A stretch of DNA of 64,000 nt, from contig JAVKCG010000008.1 in assembly GCA_040222875.1 (NCBI GenBank), positions 434,001 through 498,000 of the forward strand, in the 5' to 3' direction. Shown here one piece after another: positions 44,326 to 53,788 of this stretch. The notes beneath the pieces were generated by a model. That model had not been told where the DNA came from. It made no database searches and worked only from the letters and a program-made list of their open reading frames with translations. The stretch is from JAJCYL01 sp040222875 (GTDB lineage: Bacteria > Bacteroidota > Bacteroidia > Cytophagales > Cyclobacteriaceae). A program made the position numbers and the translations under genes. Position 1 is the first letter of the stretch; the number at the start of each line of letters is the position of its first letter.

Positions 44326-46724
44326 TGAAGAGAGTAATAAAAAAAGTAGCGGTTTTAGGTTCCGGCATTATGGGATCAAGGATTGCCTGTCATTTTGCCA
44401 ATATTGGCTGTGAGGTTTTACTTCTTGACATCGCACCAAAAGAACTTAATGATGCTGAGAAGGCTAAAGGGTTGAAACTGGATGATAAGGCAGTTAAAAA
44501 CCGAATTGTAAATGATGCTTTTCAAGCAACATTAAAGGGCAAACCAGCATCACTATATGATTCAAAATTTGCAACGCGAATCACGCTTGGCAACTTTGAT
44601 GACGACTTATCCAAAATTGCTGAATGTGATTGGGTGCTGGAAGCAATCATCGAAAACCTTGACATTAAAAAGTCGCTGTTTGAAAAAGTTGATGCCATTA
44701 GAAAGCAGGGAACACTCATTACTTCTAACACGTCAGGAATTCCTATCCATCTAATGATTGATGGGCGTTCAGACGATTTTAAAAAGCACTTTTGTGGAAC
44801 CCACTTCTTCAACCCTCCAAGGTATTTAAGGCTTCTCGAGATAATCCCAACTAAAGAAACCAATCAGTCTGTTGTTGATTTTCTGATGCACTATGGCGAC
44901 CTGTTCCTTGGCAAAGAAACTGTTCTTTGCAAGGACACACCTGCCTTCATAGCAAACCGTATCGGGATTTACGCAATTCTATCTGGCATGCACACCATCG
45001 AAAAAATGGGGCTGACTGTTGGTGAAGTAGATAAGCTCACCGGGCCATTAATTGGTAGGGCCAAATCAGCAACTTTCAGAACCATGGATGTCGTGGGTCT
45101 TGATACCACGGTTAGTGTGGCGAACAATCTATATGCGGCGCTGCCACATGATGAATCAAGGGAGAAGTTTAAGCTTCCAAAAATAGTTTCTGAATTATAT
45201 GAGCGTAAATGGCTGGGTGACAAAACTGGTCAGGGATACGGTAAAAAATCAGTGAATAAAGATGGTAAAAAAGAAATCCTTGAGCTTAACCTAAAAACCT
45301 TCGAATATGGCCCCAGAACTAAAGCCAATTATGAGGTTTTGGGCAAAGTGAAAGACATTGAAGATCTCAAAGAGCGTATTCCTATTTTGGTAAACGATGA
45401 TAGCAAGGCCGGGGAGTTTTACAGAGAAACCCACTATGACCTTTTCAAATATTGCTCATTTAGGATACCGGAAATAGCTGATGAACTATTCAGGATAGAT
45501 CAGGCCGTAGCTGGCGGATTTGCATGGGAACTTGGCCCATTCGAAACCTGGGACATTCTCGGTGTGAAAGAGACAGTTGCAAAGATGAAAGAGGCTGGGC
45601 TGGAATTAGCCTCATGGGTTGATGAAATGCTTGCGGCTGGTAATGAGAATTTTTATAAGGTAGAGAATGGGGAGAGGCATTATTACGACATCCCATCGAA
45701 ATCATACAAAGTAATTCCAGGTTCTGAAGGGTTGATTTTATTAGATAACCTTAAGAATAATGTTGTTTGGCAAAATGCAGGTTCAACTCTATATGACACC
45801 GGAGATGGTATCCTCAACCTGGAGTTCCACACCAAAATGAATGCATTAGGGCAGGAAGTTCTGGAAGGGATCAATACATCAATTGCTAAAGCTGAGAAGG
45901 AGTTTAAAGGTCTCGTAATTGGCAATGAAGGGCAGAATTTCTCAGCAGGGGCAAACCTGGCAATGCTGTTTATGTATGCCGGTGAGCAGGAGTTCGACGA
46001 GATCAACATGATGATTTCGCATTTCCAAAACACAATGATGAGGGCCAGATATTCATCAGTGCCGGTTGTTGTTGCCACCTCAGGAATGGCACTCGGAGGA
46101 GGTTGTGAACTTTCACTGCATTCCGATCACATCCAGGCCCATGCTGAAACTTACATTGGCCTTGTTGAGTTTGGAGTTGGTTTGATCCCCGGAGGAGGGG
46201 GCACTAAAGAATTGACGTTAAGAGCTTCTGATTCATATGCCGCTGGTGACCCTGAACTAAACAGGCTCCAGGAATATTTCATGACTATTGCTACTGCTAA
46301 AGTGGCTACTTCAGCTCATGAAGGTCGACAGTTAGGGATCATTCGAAAGTCTGATGAGATCACCCTAAACCGAAAAAGATTATTGGCCGATGCCAAGGCT
46401 GCTTGCCTAGATTTGGCAGATTCGGGATATACCCAACCTGTCCAGAGGGAAGATATCAAAGTACATGGTAAAACTGCCCTTGCGATGTTTGAAGCTGGTA
46501 TCACTGGAATGGCTTATGGTCATTACATTTCAGAACACGATGCTAAAATTGCCAGGAAGTTGGGATGGGTAATGGCAGGCGGCGATTTGTCGCAACCAAC
46601 TATGGTCTCAGAGCAATATTTACTTGACCTTGAAAGAGAAGTGTTTCTTTCCCTGACAGGAGAACCGAAGACACTGGAGAGAATTCATAGTATTTTGTTT
46701 AAGGGGAAGCCGCTGAGGAATTAA
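44325..46724 (+). CDS. fadN: 3-hydroxyacyl-CoA dehydrogenase/enoyl-CoA hydratase, FadN type
   Basis: 799 residues. The order is dehydrogenase first (Rossmann motif VLGSGIMGSRIACHFANIG at about 10-30, HFFNPPRYLRLLEI) and crotonase second (ALGGGCELSLHSDHI, GVGLIPGGGGTKEL). This order is that of B. subtilis FadN, opposite to E. coli FadB. It performs the hydration and oxidation steps of beta-oxidation. It follows marR and was probably directly followed by the thiolase; a four-helix-bundle cassette now lies between them. Confidence 0.93.
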   Translation: MKRVIKKVAVLGSGIMGSRIACHFANIGCEVLLLDIAPKELNDAEKAKGLKLDDKAVKNRIVNDAFQATLKGKPASLYDSKFATRITLGNFDDDLSKIAECDWVLEAIIENLDIKKSLFEKVDAIRKQGTLITSNTSGIPIHLMIDGRSDDFKKHFCGTHFFNPPRYLRLLEIIPTKETNQSVVDFLMHYGDLFLGKETVLCKDTPAFIANRIGIYAILSGMHTIEKMGLTVGEVDKLTGPLIGRAKSATFRTMDVVGLDTTVSVANNLYAALPHDESREKFKLPKIVSELYERKWLGDKTGQGYGKKSVNKDGKKEILELNLKTFEYGPRTKANYEVLGKVKDIEDLKERIPILVNDDSKAGEFYRETHYDLFKYCSFRIPEIADELFRIDQAVAGGFAWELGPFETWDILGVKETVAKMKEAGLELASWVDEMLAAGNENFYKVENGERHYYDIPSKSYKVIPGSEGLILLDNLKNNVVWQNAGSTLYDTGDGILNLEFHTKMNALGQEVLEGINTSIAKAEKEFKGLVIGNEGQNFSAGANLAMLFMYAGEQEFDEINMMISHFQNTMMRARYSSVPVVVATSGMALGGGCELSLHSDHIQAHAETYIGLVEFGVGLIPGGGGTKELTLRASDSYAAGDPELNRLQEYFMTIATAKVATSAHEGRQLGIIRKSDEITLNRKRLLADAKAACLDLADSGYTQPVQREDIKVHGKTALAMFEAGITGMAYGHYISEHDAKIARKLGWVMAGGDLSQPTMVSEQYLLDLEREVFLSLTGEPKTLERIHSILFKGKPLRN

Positions 46725-46739
46725 AATAGACAAAAGAAC

Positions 46740-46759
46740 AAAGAGCAAAGACAAAAGAC
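46740..46759 (+). repeat. left inverted end of four-helix cassette
   Basis: 20 bases starting AAAGAGCAAAGAC. Three mismatches to the reverse complement of 47130-47149. Confidence 0.75.
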
Positions 46760-46766
46760 TGGTAAG

Positions 46767-47126
46767 GTGCATAATTTTCGAGAGCTTCAAATCTGGCAGA
46801 AATCCATTAAACTAGTAAAGGAAGTCTATTTGTGTACAGCTGAGTTTCCTTCAAATGAACAGTATGGTTTGACATCTCAAATTCGAAGGTGTTCAGTCTC
46901 TATACCTTCTAACATTGCTGAAGGGTCTTCCAGGAAATCAAACAAAGACTTTCATAGATTTTTAAGAATATCTATCGGTTCGGCGTTTGAGCTTGAGACT
47001 CAATTAATCATCGCTAATGAACTAGGCTTAGTTAATCTGGAAAAATTGAACGCTCTTTTAGAAGAACTTGTTGAAATACAGAAAATGATAAATGGTTTTG
47101 AAAAGAGTTTATTGAATGCGACTTAA
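46767..47126 (+). CDS. Four-helix-bundle (23S rRNA intervening-sequence type) protein
   Basis: 119 residues, GTG start. The start HNFRELQIWQKSIKLVKEVY, the central RRCSVSIPSNIAEGSSR and the ending helical tail mark the S23/IVP four-helix-bundle family, first known from insertions in bacterial 23S rRNA genes. Free-standing copies are common in Bacteroidota and their role is unclear; they form pentamers and may bind nucleic acid. Here it has been placed between fadN and fadA inside inverted repeats, unrelated to fatty-acid metabolism. Confidence 0.92.
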   Translation: MHNFRELQIWQKSIKLVKEVYLCTAEFPSNEQYGLTSQIRRCSVSIPSNIAEGSSRKSNKDFHRFLRISIGSAFELETQLIIANELGLVNLEKLNALLEELVEIQKMINGFEKSLLNAT

Positions 47127-47129
47127 AAA

Positions 47130-47149
47130 GTCTATGTTCTTTGCTCTTT
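47130..47149 (-). repeat. right inverted end of four-helix cassette
   Basis: Starts 3 bases after the four-helix gene stop codon; reads GTCTATGTTCTTTGCTCTTT on the + strand. Confidence 0.75.
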
Positions 47150-47168
47150 AATCTTTAATCTTAAAAAA

Positions 47169-48341
47169 ATGAACGCATACATAGTAGCCGGATACCGATC
47201 AGCAGTAGGAAAATCAAAAAAAGGTGGTTTCAGATTCACCCGCCCGGATGATTTAGCAGCGAATGTGATCAAACATTTGGTTGAATCTGTACCGGAATTA
47301 GACCCTAAAAGGATTGACGACTTAATCGTAGGTAACGCCATTCCCGAGGCAGAGCAGGGCATGCAGATGGGAAGAATGATTTCATTATTGTCATTGCCAT
47401 TGGAAGTTCCCGGCTTAATTGTAAACCGATATTGTGGGTCGGGGATTGAAACGATCTCTATGGCAACGGCCAAAATCAGGGCTGGCATGGCTGATTGCAT
47501 CATTGCTGGCGGTACGGAATCGATGTCATTAGTGCCGATGTTGGGTTATAAAACCGCTCTTAACTGGCGCATTGCTGAATCGCATCCGGAGTACTATCTC
47601 TCAATGGGCTTGACGGCTGAAGAAATTGCGAAAGACTATGGCATCTCAAGAGAAGAAGCGGATGAGTTCTCTTATAACTCACATCAAAAAGCTGTTGCAG
47701 CAATCAAAGACGGGAAATTCAAAGATGAAATAGTACCGGTTGAAGTTGAAGAGACTTTTGTGTCGGATGGTAAAAAGCAAACCAGAAAATTCACTGTAGA
47801 TACGGATGAGGGTCCAAGGGCTGATACGAGTAAAGAAGTACTTGCCAAACTACGTCCAGCCTTTAGAATGGGCGGAATGGTAACAGCCGGAAACTCATCC
47901 CAGACGTCTGATGGTGCTGCTTTCGTTATGGTGATGTCAGAGAAAATGGTGACAGAGTTAAATCTTGAACCAAAAGCGCAATTAATCGCCTACTCTGCGG
48001 CTGGTGTTAACCCTCGTATCATGGGTATTGGTCCTGTTGATGCGATCCCAAGAGCCCTCAAGCAGGTTGATCTAAAGCTTGATGACATCGATCAAATTGA
48101 ATTGAATGAAGCTTTCGCTACTCAAGCATTAGCCGTCATCAAACAAGCTGGACTTGACCCTGAAAAGGTGAATGTAAACGGTGGTGCTGTGGCGCTTGGT
48201 CATCCGCTTGGATGCACCGGAGCTAAACTTTCGATCCAGCTAATCAATGAAATGCGAAGAAGAAAGCAGAAGTATGGCATTGTGACCGCATGTGTAGGTG
48301 GTGGTCAGGGAGTTGCCGGGGTTTATGAGTTTTTGGGGTGA
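47169..48341 (+). CDS. fadA: Acetyl-CoA acyltransferase (thiolase)
   Basis: 390 residues of a degradative thiolase. The nucleophile Cys lies in NRYCGSGIETISMAT (about residue 90). The C-terminal catalytic pair is in NVNGGAVALGHPLGCTGA (His) and VTACVGGGQG (Cys). It cleaves 3-ketoacyl-CoA in the last step of beta-oxidation. It is third in the marR-fadN-fadA operon, now separated from fadN by the cassette. The fadE-like acyl-CoA dehydrogenase often found next is absent. Its TGA stop directly abuts the convergent lipoprotein stop codon. Confidence 0.95.
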   Translation: MNAYIVAGYRSAVGKSKKGGFRFTRPDDLAANVIKHLVESVPELDPKRIDDLIVGNAIPEAEQGMQMGRMISLLSLPLEVPGLIVNRYCGSGIETISMATAKIRAGMADCIIAGGTESMSLVPMLGYKTALNWRIAESHPEYYLSMGLTAEEIAKDYGISREEADEFSYNSHQKAVAAIKDGKFKDEIVPVEVEETFVSDGKKQTRKFTVDTDEGPRADTSKEVLAKLRPAFRMGGMVTAGNSSQTSDGAAFVMVMSEKMVTELNLEPKAQLIAYSAAGVNPRIMGIGPVDAIPRALKQVDLKLDDIDQIELNEAFATQALAVIKQAGLDPEKVNVNGGAVALGHPLGCTGAKLSIQLINEMRRRKQKYGIVTACVGGGQGVAGVYEFLG

Positions 48342-49799
48342 TTAGTTGATGTCAGCCTCATAAAGAGCCTTGCATTCTGCCAGATTAAGTGCCCTGCGAT
48401 AAAATCGTATATCTGAAATAGCTCCGTCAAATTTACGACTGGAGCCCCTTGCTTGAACAACTTCATAAGGAGACCCCAATGGATGCTCCAATGAAAAATT
48501 TGATCTCGCAACCTGAGATAACTCACCATTTATATACAAATAGATTTCATCCTCTTTATAGGTCAATGTAAATTGATACCACATATTTTGGTTTATGTAA
48601 TTGTGAGAATGTTTGAAACCTTCATCCGTGAAAATACTCGTACTAGCGAAGTTTTCTCCATCACCTGATTTTTGTAATGAATTAATCAGAAAATATACAT
48701 CTTGGAAGTAATCATATTTTTGTCGGTTCCCAAAGAGTACTGCCTCCCCCCAATCATCCATTCCATTAAATATTACCCATACTGAATATGTCCAACCAGG
48801 AATCCATAAATCTAAATCAGAAGGCAATTCAATAAAAGAATTTGCCTGTCTAGAAACTAAATACGCACTTTCTGAAGCTCCTTTTCTGTTTTCCGTTAAT
48901 GTGACTCCATCAAATTTGATTGTTGATCCATTGCCACTCAAATCTGGCTGACCTCCGTTTGGATTAAAATGAAAAACCAAATTAGAACTAAGATCTACAG
49001 GCAAATCATAAAATTCAGGATCAATCAATCTCTTTGTATACAATTCGAAATTTGACATTGAACTTTCTTCACTATAAAAATTCTGCATATTTTGACGAAC
49101 CTCTTCAACTTTGACTTTAACCGCATTATCGAACAATTCGTTTTTTAAAGCAGGGTCATCTAATACCCCATCTTCTTTAATGTCAAAAGCAATGGCATTG
49201 ATAACTTCTGAAAGGTCACTCGAGTAATTATCCTTAGAAACGACTGTCGATGCAGCGAGTAAAAAAGCATTCCCATCTCCAATCTTATTAATATTAAGAT
49301 TCTCAAAATCTTCTATTTCTGAATTAGTAACGTTGAATATTTTTAGTATCTCCTTTTTTGCTTTATTACTTGCTTCTGAAAAGCCCATCCCTTCAGTCTG
49401 TATTAAATGCAGAATCCGCTGATGTGCTAAAGTTGTGAGTATATTGATATTGGTTCCTTCTTGATCACCAAGATTTGATATGCTTCTAAGCAGAATAGGG
49501 AAACTCGATTTGCGGCCTCTGTTCTCATCAAAATAGAACCCTTCAGCAGAAAGCTTTAAGAACTTAGAACTAATACCTTCCGGCAAAACATATCTTCCAA
49601 AATCATCTTCCGTAATTGTTTCGTAAATGATCCCTTTGGGAGAAAAGTTCTTATTTAACTCTTCAATTGTGATTCGGCCGCCAACAGCAAATGGTCCTTT
49701 TTGTGCATATCCTTCTAGATCCTTATTAATCTTAAATTCATCCTGACATGAGATTAACGGTAACACAATGAGAATAAAAAGGAATCTGTAACCCTTCAT
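48342..49799 (-). CDS. LamG-like domain lipoprotein
   Basis: 485 residues. The lipobox LPLISC (Cys18) ends the signal. Residues about 20-270 are an unfamiliar domain, beginning with a carboxypeptidase-like sheet (GPFAVGGRITIEEL) and then a helical part. The C-terminal 190 residues are a concanavalin-like LamG lectin fold: SAYLVSRQANSFIELPS, WTYSVWVIFNG, YIYINGE-type strand (EIYLYINGELSQVA) and AISDIRFYRRALNLAE. It probably binds glycans on the cell surface. No enzyme domain is seen. Confidence 0.88.
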   Translation of the reverse strand: MKGYRFLFILIVLPLISCQDEFKINKDLEGYAQKGPFAVGGRITIEELNKNFSPKGIIYETITEDDFGRYVLPEGISSKFLKLSAEGFYFDENRGRKSSFPILLRSISNLGDQEGTNINILTTLAHQRILHLIQTEGMGFSEASNKAKKEILKIFNVTNSEIEDFENLNINKIGDGNAFLLAASTVVSKDNYSSDLSEVINAIAFDIKEDGVLDDPALKNELFDNAVKVKVEEVRQNMQNFYSEESSMSNFELYTKRLIDPEFYDLPVDLSSNLVFHFNPNGGQPDLSGNGSTIKFDGVTLTENRKGASESAYLVSRQANSFIELPSDLDLWIPGWTYSVWVIFNGMDDWGEAVLFGNRQKYDYFQDVYFLINSLQKSGDGENFASTSIFTDEGFKHSHNYINQNMWYQFTLTYKEDEIYLYINGELSQVARSNFSLEHPLGSPYEVVQARGSSRKFDGAISDIRFYRRALNLAECKALYEADIN

Positions 49800-49879
49800 A
49801 AGTTGATAAAGTTATGTTTATTCATCGAAATATGCTATTTGTATAGATAATTAAAGGAGCGTAAAAAGCGACCAGCATC

Positions 49880-50674
49880 TCAGTTTATATAAAGGACATC
49901 CTCATAAGCATTTACAAAAACATCAATTCCGAACAGCTCTTTAAATTGCTGAATGGACTCTTGGGATGTTTCATTCGGAATGTGAGCAGCAATCACTTTC
50001 TTAGCTCCAAGCAGTTTGATCAAATTAACATTGTTAGGATCAAGTCCCCAGACAGGGACTATGGCAAGATCAATATTTTGTTCCACAAGATTGAATGGTT
50101 GTAGGTTTTCATTGGAAATGGCCGCATCTCCAAGATGAAGGATTTTCTTACCATCGTACTCTACGAGAAAAGCAACATTCTCTGCCTCCTTCCATGGTGA
50201 AACTCCCAGGTGTTTCATTTTCATGACTTTAATCTTGAAGCCATCCTCAATAATTATAGACGATCCAAACAAGTCAAGTTCTCTTGCCAACACCTGATCC
50301 CTTACCTCTACAAAAAGACTCTCGAATTTTTCGAAAACCTCAACCGTCGCTATTAATCGACAATCCGGATTATTTTTTAAGTAGGTACTTGTCAGTTCCG
50401 GATTGAAATGGTCGCCATGAAAATGCGTTGCCAAGATCCATTTGATATTATCATAGGGAGAAGCACTATTCACGGCTTTTTCAATTTCCGTCGTGGGCAT
50501 CACACCTAAATTTTGAAATTCATCCATAGTAAAACCATCAATCATTACTTTGCCCAGTGTACCTTCAATCAGAATTCCCTGATTGGTGAGAAAATTAACT
50601 GTTACGCTTTGTGCGCTAACTTCAGGAATGAATAATAGGAAAGCACCGAGGATTAAAAATCTATTTGCTTTCAT
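49880..50674 (-). CDS. Exported MBL-fold metallo-hydrolase
   Basis: 264 residues from the ATG at 50674, which begins exactly with a signal peptide (FLILGAFLLFIPEVSAQ); the longer reading from 50720 is a TTG start. The metallo-beta-lactamase zinc motif is ATHFHGDHF, with further ligands in KKILHLGDAAI and VIAAHIPNE. The domain architecture fits the UlaG/RomA-like branch. It is divergent to the broken esterase; the two leaders overlap. Confidence 0.88.
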   Translation of the reverse strand: MKANRFLILGAFLLFIPEVSAQSVTVNFLTNQGILIEGTLGKVMIDGFTMDEFQNLGVMPTTEIEKAVNSASPYDNIKWILATHFHGDHFNPELTSTYLKNNPDCRLIATVEVFEKFESLFVEVRDQVLARELDLFGSSIIIEDGFKIKVMKMKHLGVSPWKEAENVAFLVEYDGKKILHLGDAAISNENLQPFNLVEQNIDLAIVPVWGLDPNNVNLIKLLGAKKVIAAHIPNETSQESIQQFKELFGIDVFVNAYEDVLYIN

Positions 50675-50796
50675 TATGGGAACTTGATGAGTAGTTATAA
50701 AGGTTGCTACAATCTTCAAACACAGGGATAATTTCCCGTGAACCGTTCATTTCTTTTAGCCACAGGTTCAATAAATCTTTGGTTAATTTTAAAACT

Positions 50797-51666
50797 ATGA
50801 AAATTTACCCGCTACTGGTTGCGTTCATAATATCGTTTCCTACTTTCTCCCAAGGCATATTAAAAGAGTCGCTTTCCCTCGACAGCAAAATCCTCAAGAA
50901 AAGGGTAGAGTACAGTATTTACCTCCCTCATGATTACGAAAAATCTAGCAGAAAATATCCTGTCCTCTATTTGTTACATGGCTACTCTGACGACGAAACC
51001 GGCTGGACACAATTTGGCGAGGTAAAAATGATTACGGATGGTTTGATTAATGATCCTGAAGTGACGGATATGATAATTGCAATGCCAGATGCAGGCGTTG
51101 ACTGGTACATCAATTCCTATGATGGTAAAACCAATTACGAGGATTTCTTTTTTCAGGAGTTTATCCCATTTGTTGAAGCAACCTACCGGGCCAGGGTTGA
51201 TAAACAATACAGGGCAGTCGCTGGCCTTTCGATGGGTGGCCATGGTACTTTAGTTTATGCGTTGAAGCACCCAGAGAAGTTCTCTGCGGCTGTACCACTT
51301 AGTGCAGCAGCTTGAGGTATTGACCATGTACTGGAACAAAATCAGGAAGACTGGGACCAATATTTCGGTTTTATTTTTGGTGAGGGCAAAGGTGGCGAGG
51401 CAAGGATCACTGAGCATTTACGAAACAACCTTGCCCTGACCCTTCTGGAAGATGTTGACCCAGAACCGTTAAAATCAGTTCGTTGGTATATTGACTGTGG
51501 CGACGATGATTTCCTAATCAAGGGCAACATGAAGCTCCATGAAATGATGTTGGATAAGGAAATTCCCCACGAGTTCCGGGTGCGGGATGGAGCCCACAAC
51601 TGGACTTACTGGCGAACGGCATTACCTGAGGTGCTCAAATTTGTAAGTGAGGGGTTTCACAGGTAG
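50797..51666 (+). pseudogene. Esterase D-like alpha/beta hydrolase, broken by in-frame TGA
   Basis: A full-length reading frame of 290 codons, starting at a signal peptide (MKIYPLLVAFIISFPTFSQG), is stopped at codon 173 by TGA (51313-51315) and then resumes in the same frame to TAG at 51664-51666. The catalytic Ser145 (GLSMGGHG) precedes the stop. The Asp (YIDCGDDDFL) and His (DGAHNW) follow it. Everything else is intact, so the change is a single recent nonsense mutation. The truncated 172-residue protein would lack two of three catalytic residues. Confidence 0.85.
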
Positions 51667-51757
51667 CCAAAACCGAATTTCTCTTCTTTTTTGCAAGTGT
51701 ACAATTGCTGATCTTAGATATGGAGTTCTACAATTCCACACATCTAAAATCAAGCGT

Positions 51758-53698
51758 ATGAAGAATTTCTTCCTTTCTCTAAGCTTCCTTTCCATCAGCA
51801 TAAGTTTACTTCAAGGCCAAGACTTCAACGAGTTTTTAAATAGAGGTTTCGCAAGCCGCCAAAACCCTGATTCGGCCGATCATTACTTCAGCCAAGCTCA
51901 ATCGATGATTAATGGGCCTTTCCACCAGATGAGGTATCACCACTTCATGTTTTATTATCACAACTGGCATAGTAGAAGTGATAGTGCCATCTACCATGGT
52001 GAAGAAAAAGTGCGCTTGGCCCTAGAGTTGGATAGCGTGTGGTATGCCAGAAGTGGCTATGACAACCTCACATTTGAATACCGCAGAATCGGTCTTTACG
52101 AGAAAGCATTGGAGCAAAGTCAAAAGTTGTACGAATTAGGGTTGAAGGTTCAGGATACATTGATCATGGCCGAGGGCCTGAGTTCACAGGCAATTACCAA
52201 TCATGATTTCGAAGAGTATGCGTTAGGAAGTGAATACGGGAAAAGGGCGCTGTCATATTTGGTCAATACCCCAAAAGCCACCTTTGCTGAGTTACAGACC
52301 GCCATCAATTCAGTTGGGATCAACTATGATGATTGGGGTAAAATGGATAGTGCCATTTTCTATCACAACAAAGTGTTTGAGTATTTGGATCGTCCAGACG
52401 TCGATACCATATCACTAAAAATGACTTACAACAACATTGGCAACAGCTATTTGAAATTGAAGGATTATTTGAATGCTGGAAACTACCTCCGTAAAGCACA
52501 TCAGTTAAATAAATTGTTTCACTCTCGCCACCAAAACCAATATGAACCGTTGGCTACGACTTTGACCAATTTGGGAAACATAAAATTAGCCCAAGCCAAT
52601 TATGACTCTGCCAAATATTTCCTTGATTTAGCCGAAAGTTATGCGGATTCAAGTGCCAGCGTGGAAAAACTGAGGGACATCTACGATCAACAGTACAAGT
52701 TTCATCGGGAAAAGGGGGATTTAAACGCTGCAATGGATTACCTCAATAAGTTTTATTCAATCCGGGACTCAGTCTACAATCAAGACAGGGCAAAGTCATT
52801 TGCCGGAATGGAAATAAGGTTTCAAACAGCCCAAAAAGAGAAGGAGATTGAAATACAGCAGCTTGAGCTAGCAGAGCAGGAGTTGGTAATTCAAAGAAAC
52901 AGGATAATACAGGCATCGATGGGGTTTGTGCTGATAAGTTTGGTGAGCCTTGGGTTTTTACAGCGCAACCGATTAAAGCTCAAACAAAAATCTCAGATTG
53001 CTGAAGAACGCCGAAACCTACAAGAGCAGCAATTGAACGCCGTTATCCGAAGTATTGAGGGAGAACGGAAACGATTTTCTGAAGACCTGCATGATGGTTT
53101 TGGCCAGCTCATTTCAATCCTTAAAATCAACGTTGACTCTCTTCAATCAGGGAAACCTAACATAGATAAAAGGTCATCACTGTTTAACCAGTCCACCGAA
53201 ATTTTAGGGGAGATGTATGATGAATTGAAAAACATCTGTTTCAATTTGATGCCCAAAACACTTATCCAAAATGGCCTTGATGCTGCCCTAAAAGAGTTAG
53301 GATCTCAAGTAAACAGGAGCGGCCAATTGCGTGTAGATGTAAATATTCAAGGCTTCGATGGTGAACGGCTGGAAGATATTCAGGAGATCTCTTTTTACCG
53401 CATTACCCAGGAATGGGTCAACAACTGTTTAAAATACAGTGATGCCTCAAATTTGAGCATTCAGCTATTTAAGGATAAAAACGAAATAGAGTTGATTATC
53501 GAGGATAATGGTACTGGCTTTGATCTCCAAAAATTTAAGAACAGCAATAGCAACGGGTGGAAAAATATTGCTTCGAGAACAAACCTAATGAAGGGCGAGG
53601 TCAGTATTGATACTCAAACAGGTAGAATAGGGAGCACATTGATTGTTTTGGTCAATCTTGGTTCGTTAGCACCCCAGCCCACTACCAAATTTGTTTAG
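51758..53698 (+). CDS. TPR-containing sensor histidine kinase (NarL-partner type)
   Basis: 646 residues from the ATG at 51758 (signal peptide LSFLSISISLLQGQ); an earlier GTG-type start at 51647 lies in the esterase remnant. A periplasmic array of TPR repeats (about 60-380) is followed by a membrane helix near residue 392, a coiled linker and a HisKA_3 domain with the phosphorylated His in EDLHDGFGQLISILK. The ATPase domain has ISFYRITQEWVNNCLKYS and IIEDNGTGFD. Kinases of this type normally pair with a LuxR-type regulator, but none is adjacent. Confidence 0.92.
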   Translation: MKNFFLSLSFLSISISLLQGQDFNEFLNRGFASRQNPDSADHYFSQAQSMINGPFHQMRYHHFMFYYHNWHSRSDSAIYHGEEKVRLALELDSVWYARSGYDNLTFEYRRIGLYEKALEQSQKLYELGLKVQDTLIMAEGLSSQAITNHDFEEYALGSEYGKRALSYLVNTPKATFAELQTAINSVGINYDDWGKMDSAIFYHNKVFEYLDRPDVDTISLKMTYNNIGNSYLKLKDYLNAGNYLRKAHQLNKLFHSRHQNQYEPLATTLTNLGNIKLAQANYDSAKYFLDLAESYADSSASVEKLRDIYDQQYKFHREKGDLNAAMDYLNKFYSIRDSVYNQDRAKSFAGMEIRFQTAQKEKEIEIQQLELAEQELVIQRNRIIQASMGFVLISLVSLGFLQRNRLKLKQKSQIAEERRNLQEQQLNAVIRSIEGERKRFSEDLHDGFGQLISILKINVDSLQSGKPNIDKRSSLFNQSTEILGEMYDELKNICFNLMPKTLIQNGLDAALKELGSQVNRSGQLRVDVNIQGFDGERLEDIQEISFYRITQEWVNNCLKYSDASNLSIQLFKDKNEIELIIEDNGTGFDLQKFKNSNSNGWKNIASRTNLMKGEVSIDTQTGRIGSTLIVLVNLGSLAPQPTTKFV

Positions 53699-53788
53699 TG
53701 AAACTATCATCTTAATTATGAATTGATTATTGTCAATTGCTCATTGAATGTTGTTCATTGTTAGATTGCACCTCCAAATTTCAAGTCC

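Larger units (their letters stand above)
46740..47149. mobile_element. four-helix-bundle one-gene cassette with 20-bp inverted ends
   Basis: Ends 46740-46759 and 47130-47149 are inverted copies (17 of 20 agree) beginning AAAGAGCAAAGA. Similarity continues weakly outwards through A-rich ACAAAAGAAC-like sequence. One gene fills the interior: 7 bases lie from the left end to the start codon and 3 bases from the stop codon to the right end. It sits inside the fad operon and has the same orientation. Confidence 0.65.

Noticed and set aside
51313..51315. TGA as a selenocysteine codon in the esterase
   Set aside because: Not at a catalytic site, no SECIS-like hairpin or Sec genes seen, and esterase D homologues use no selenocysteine.
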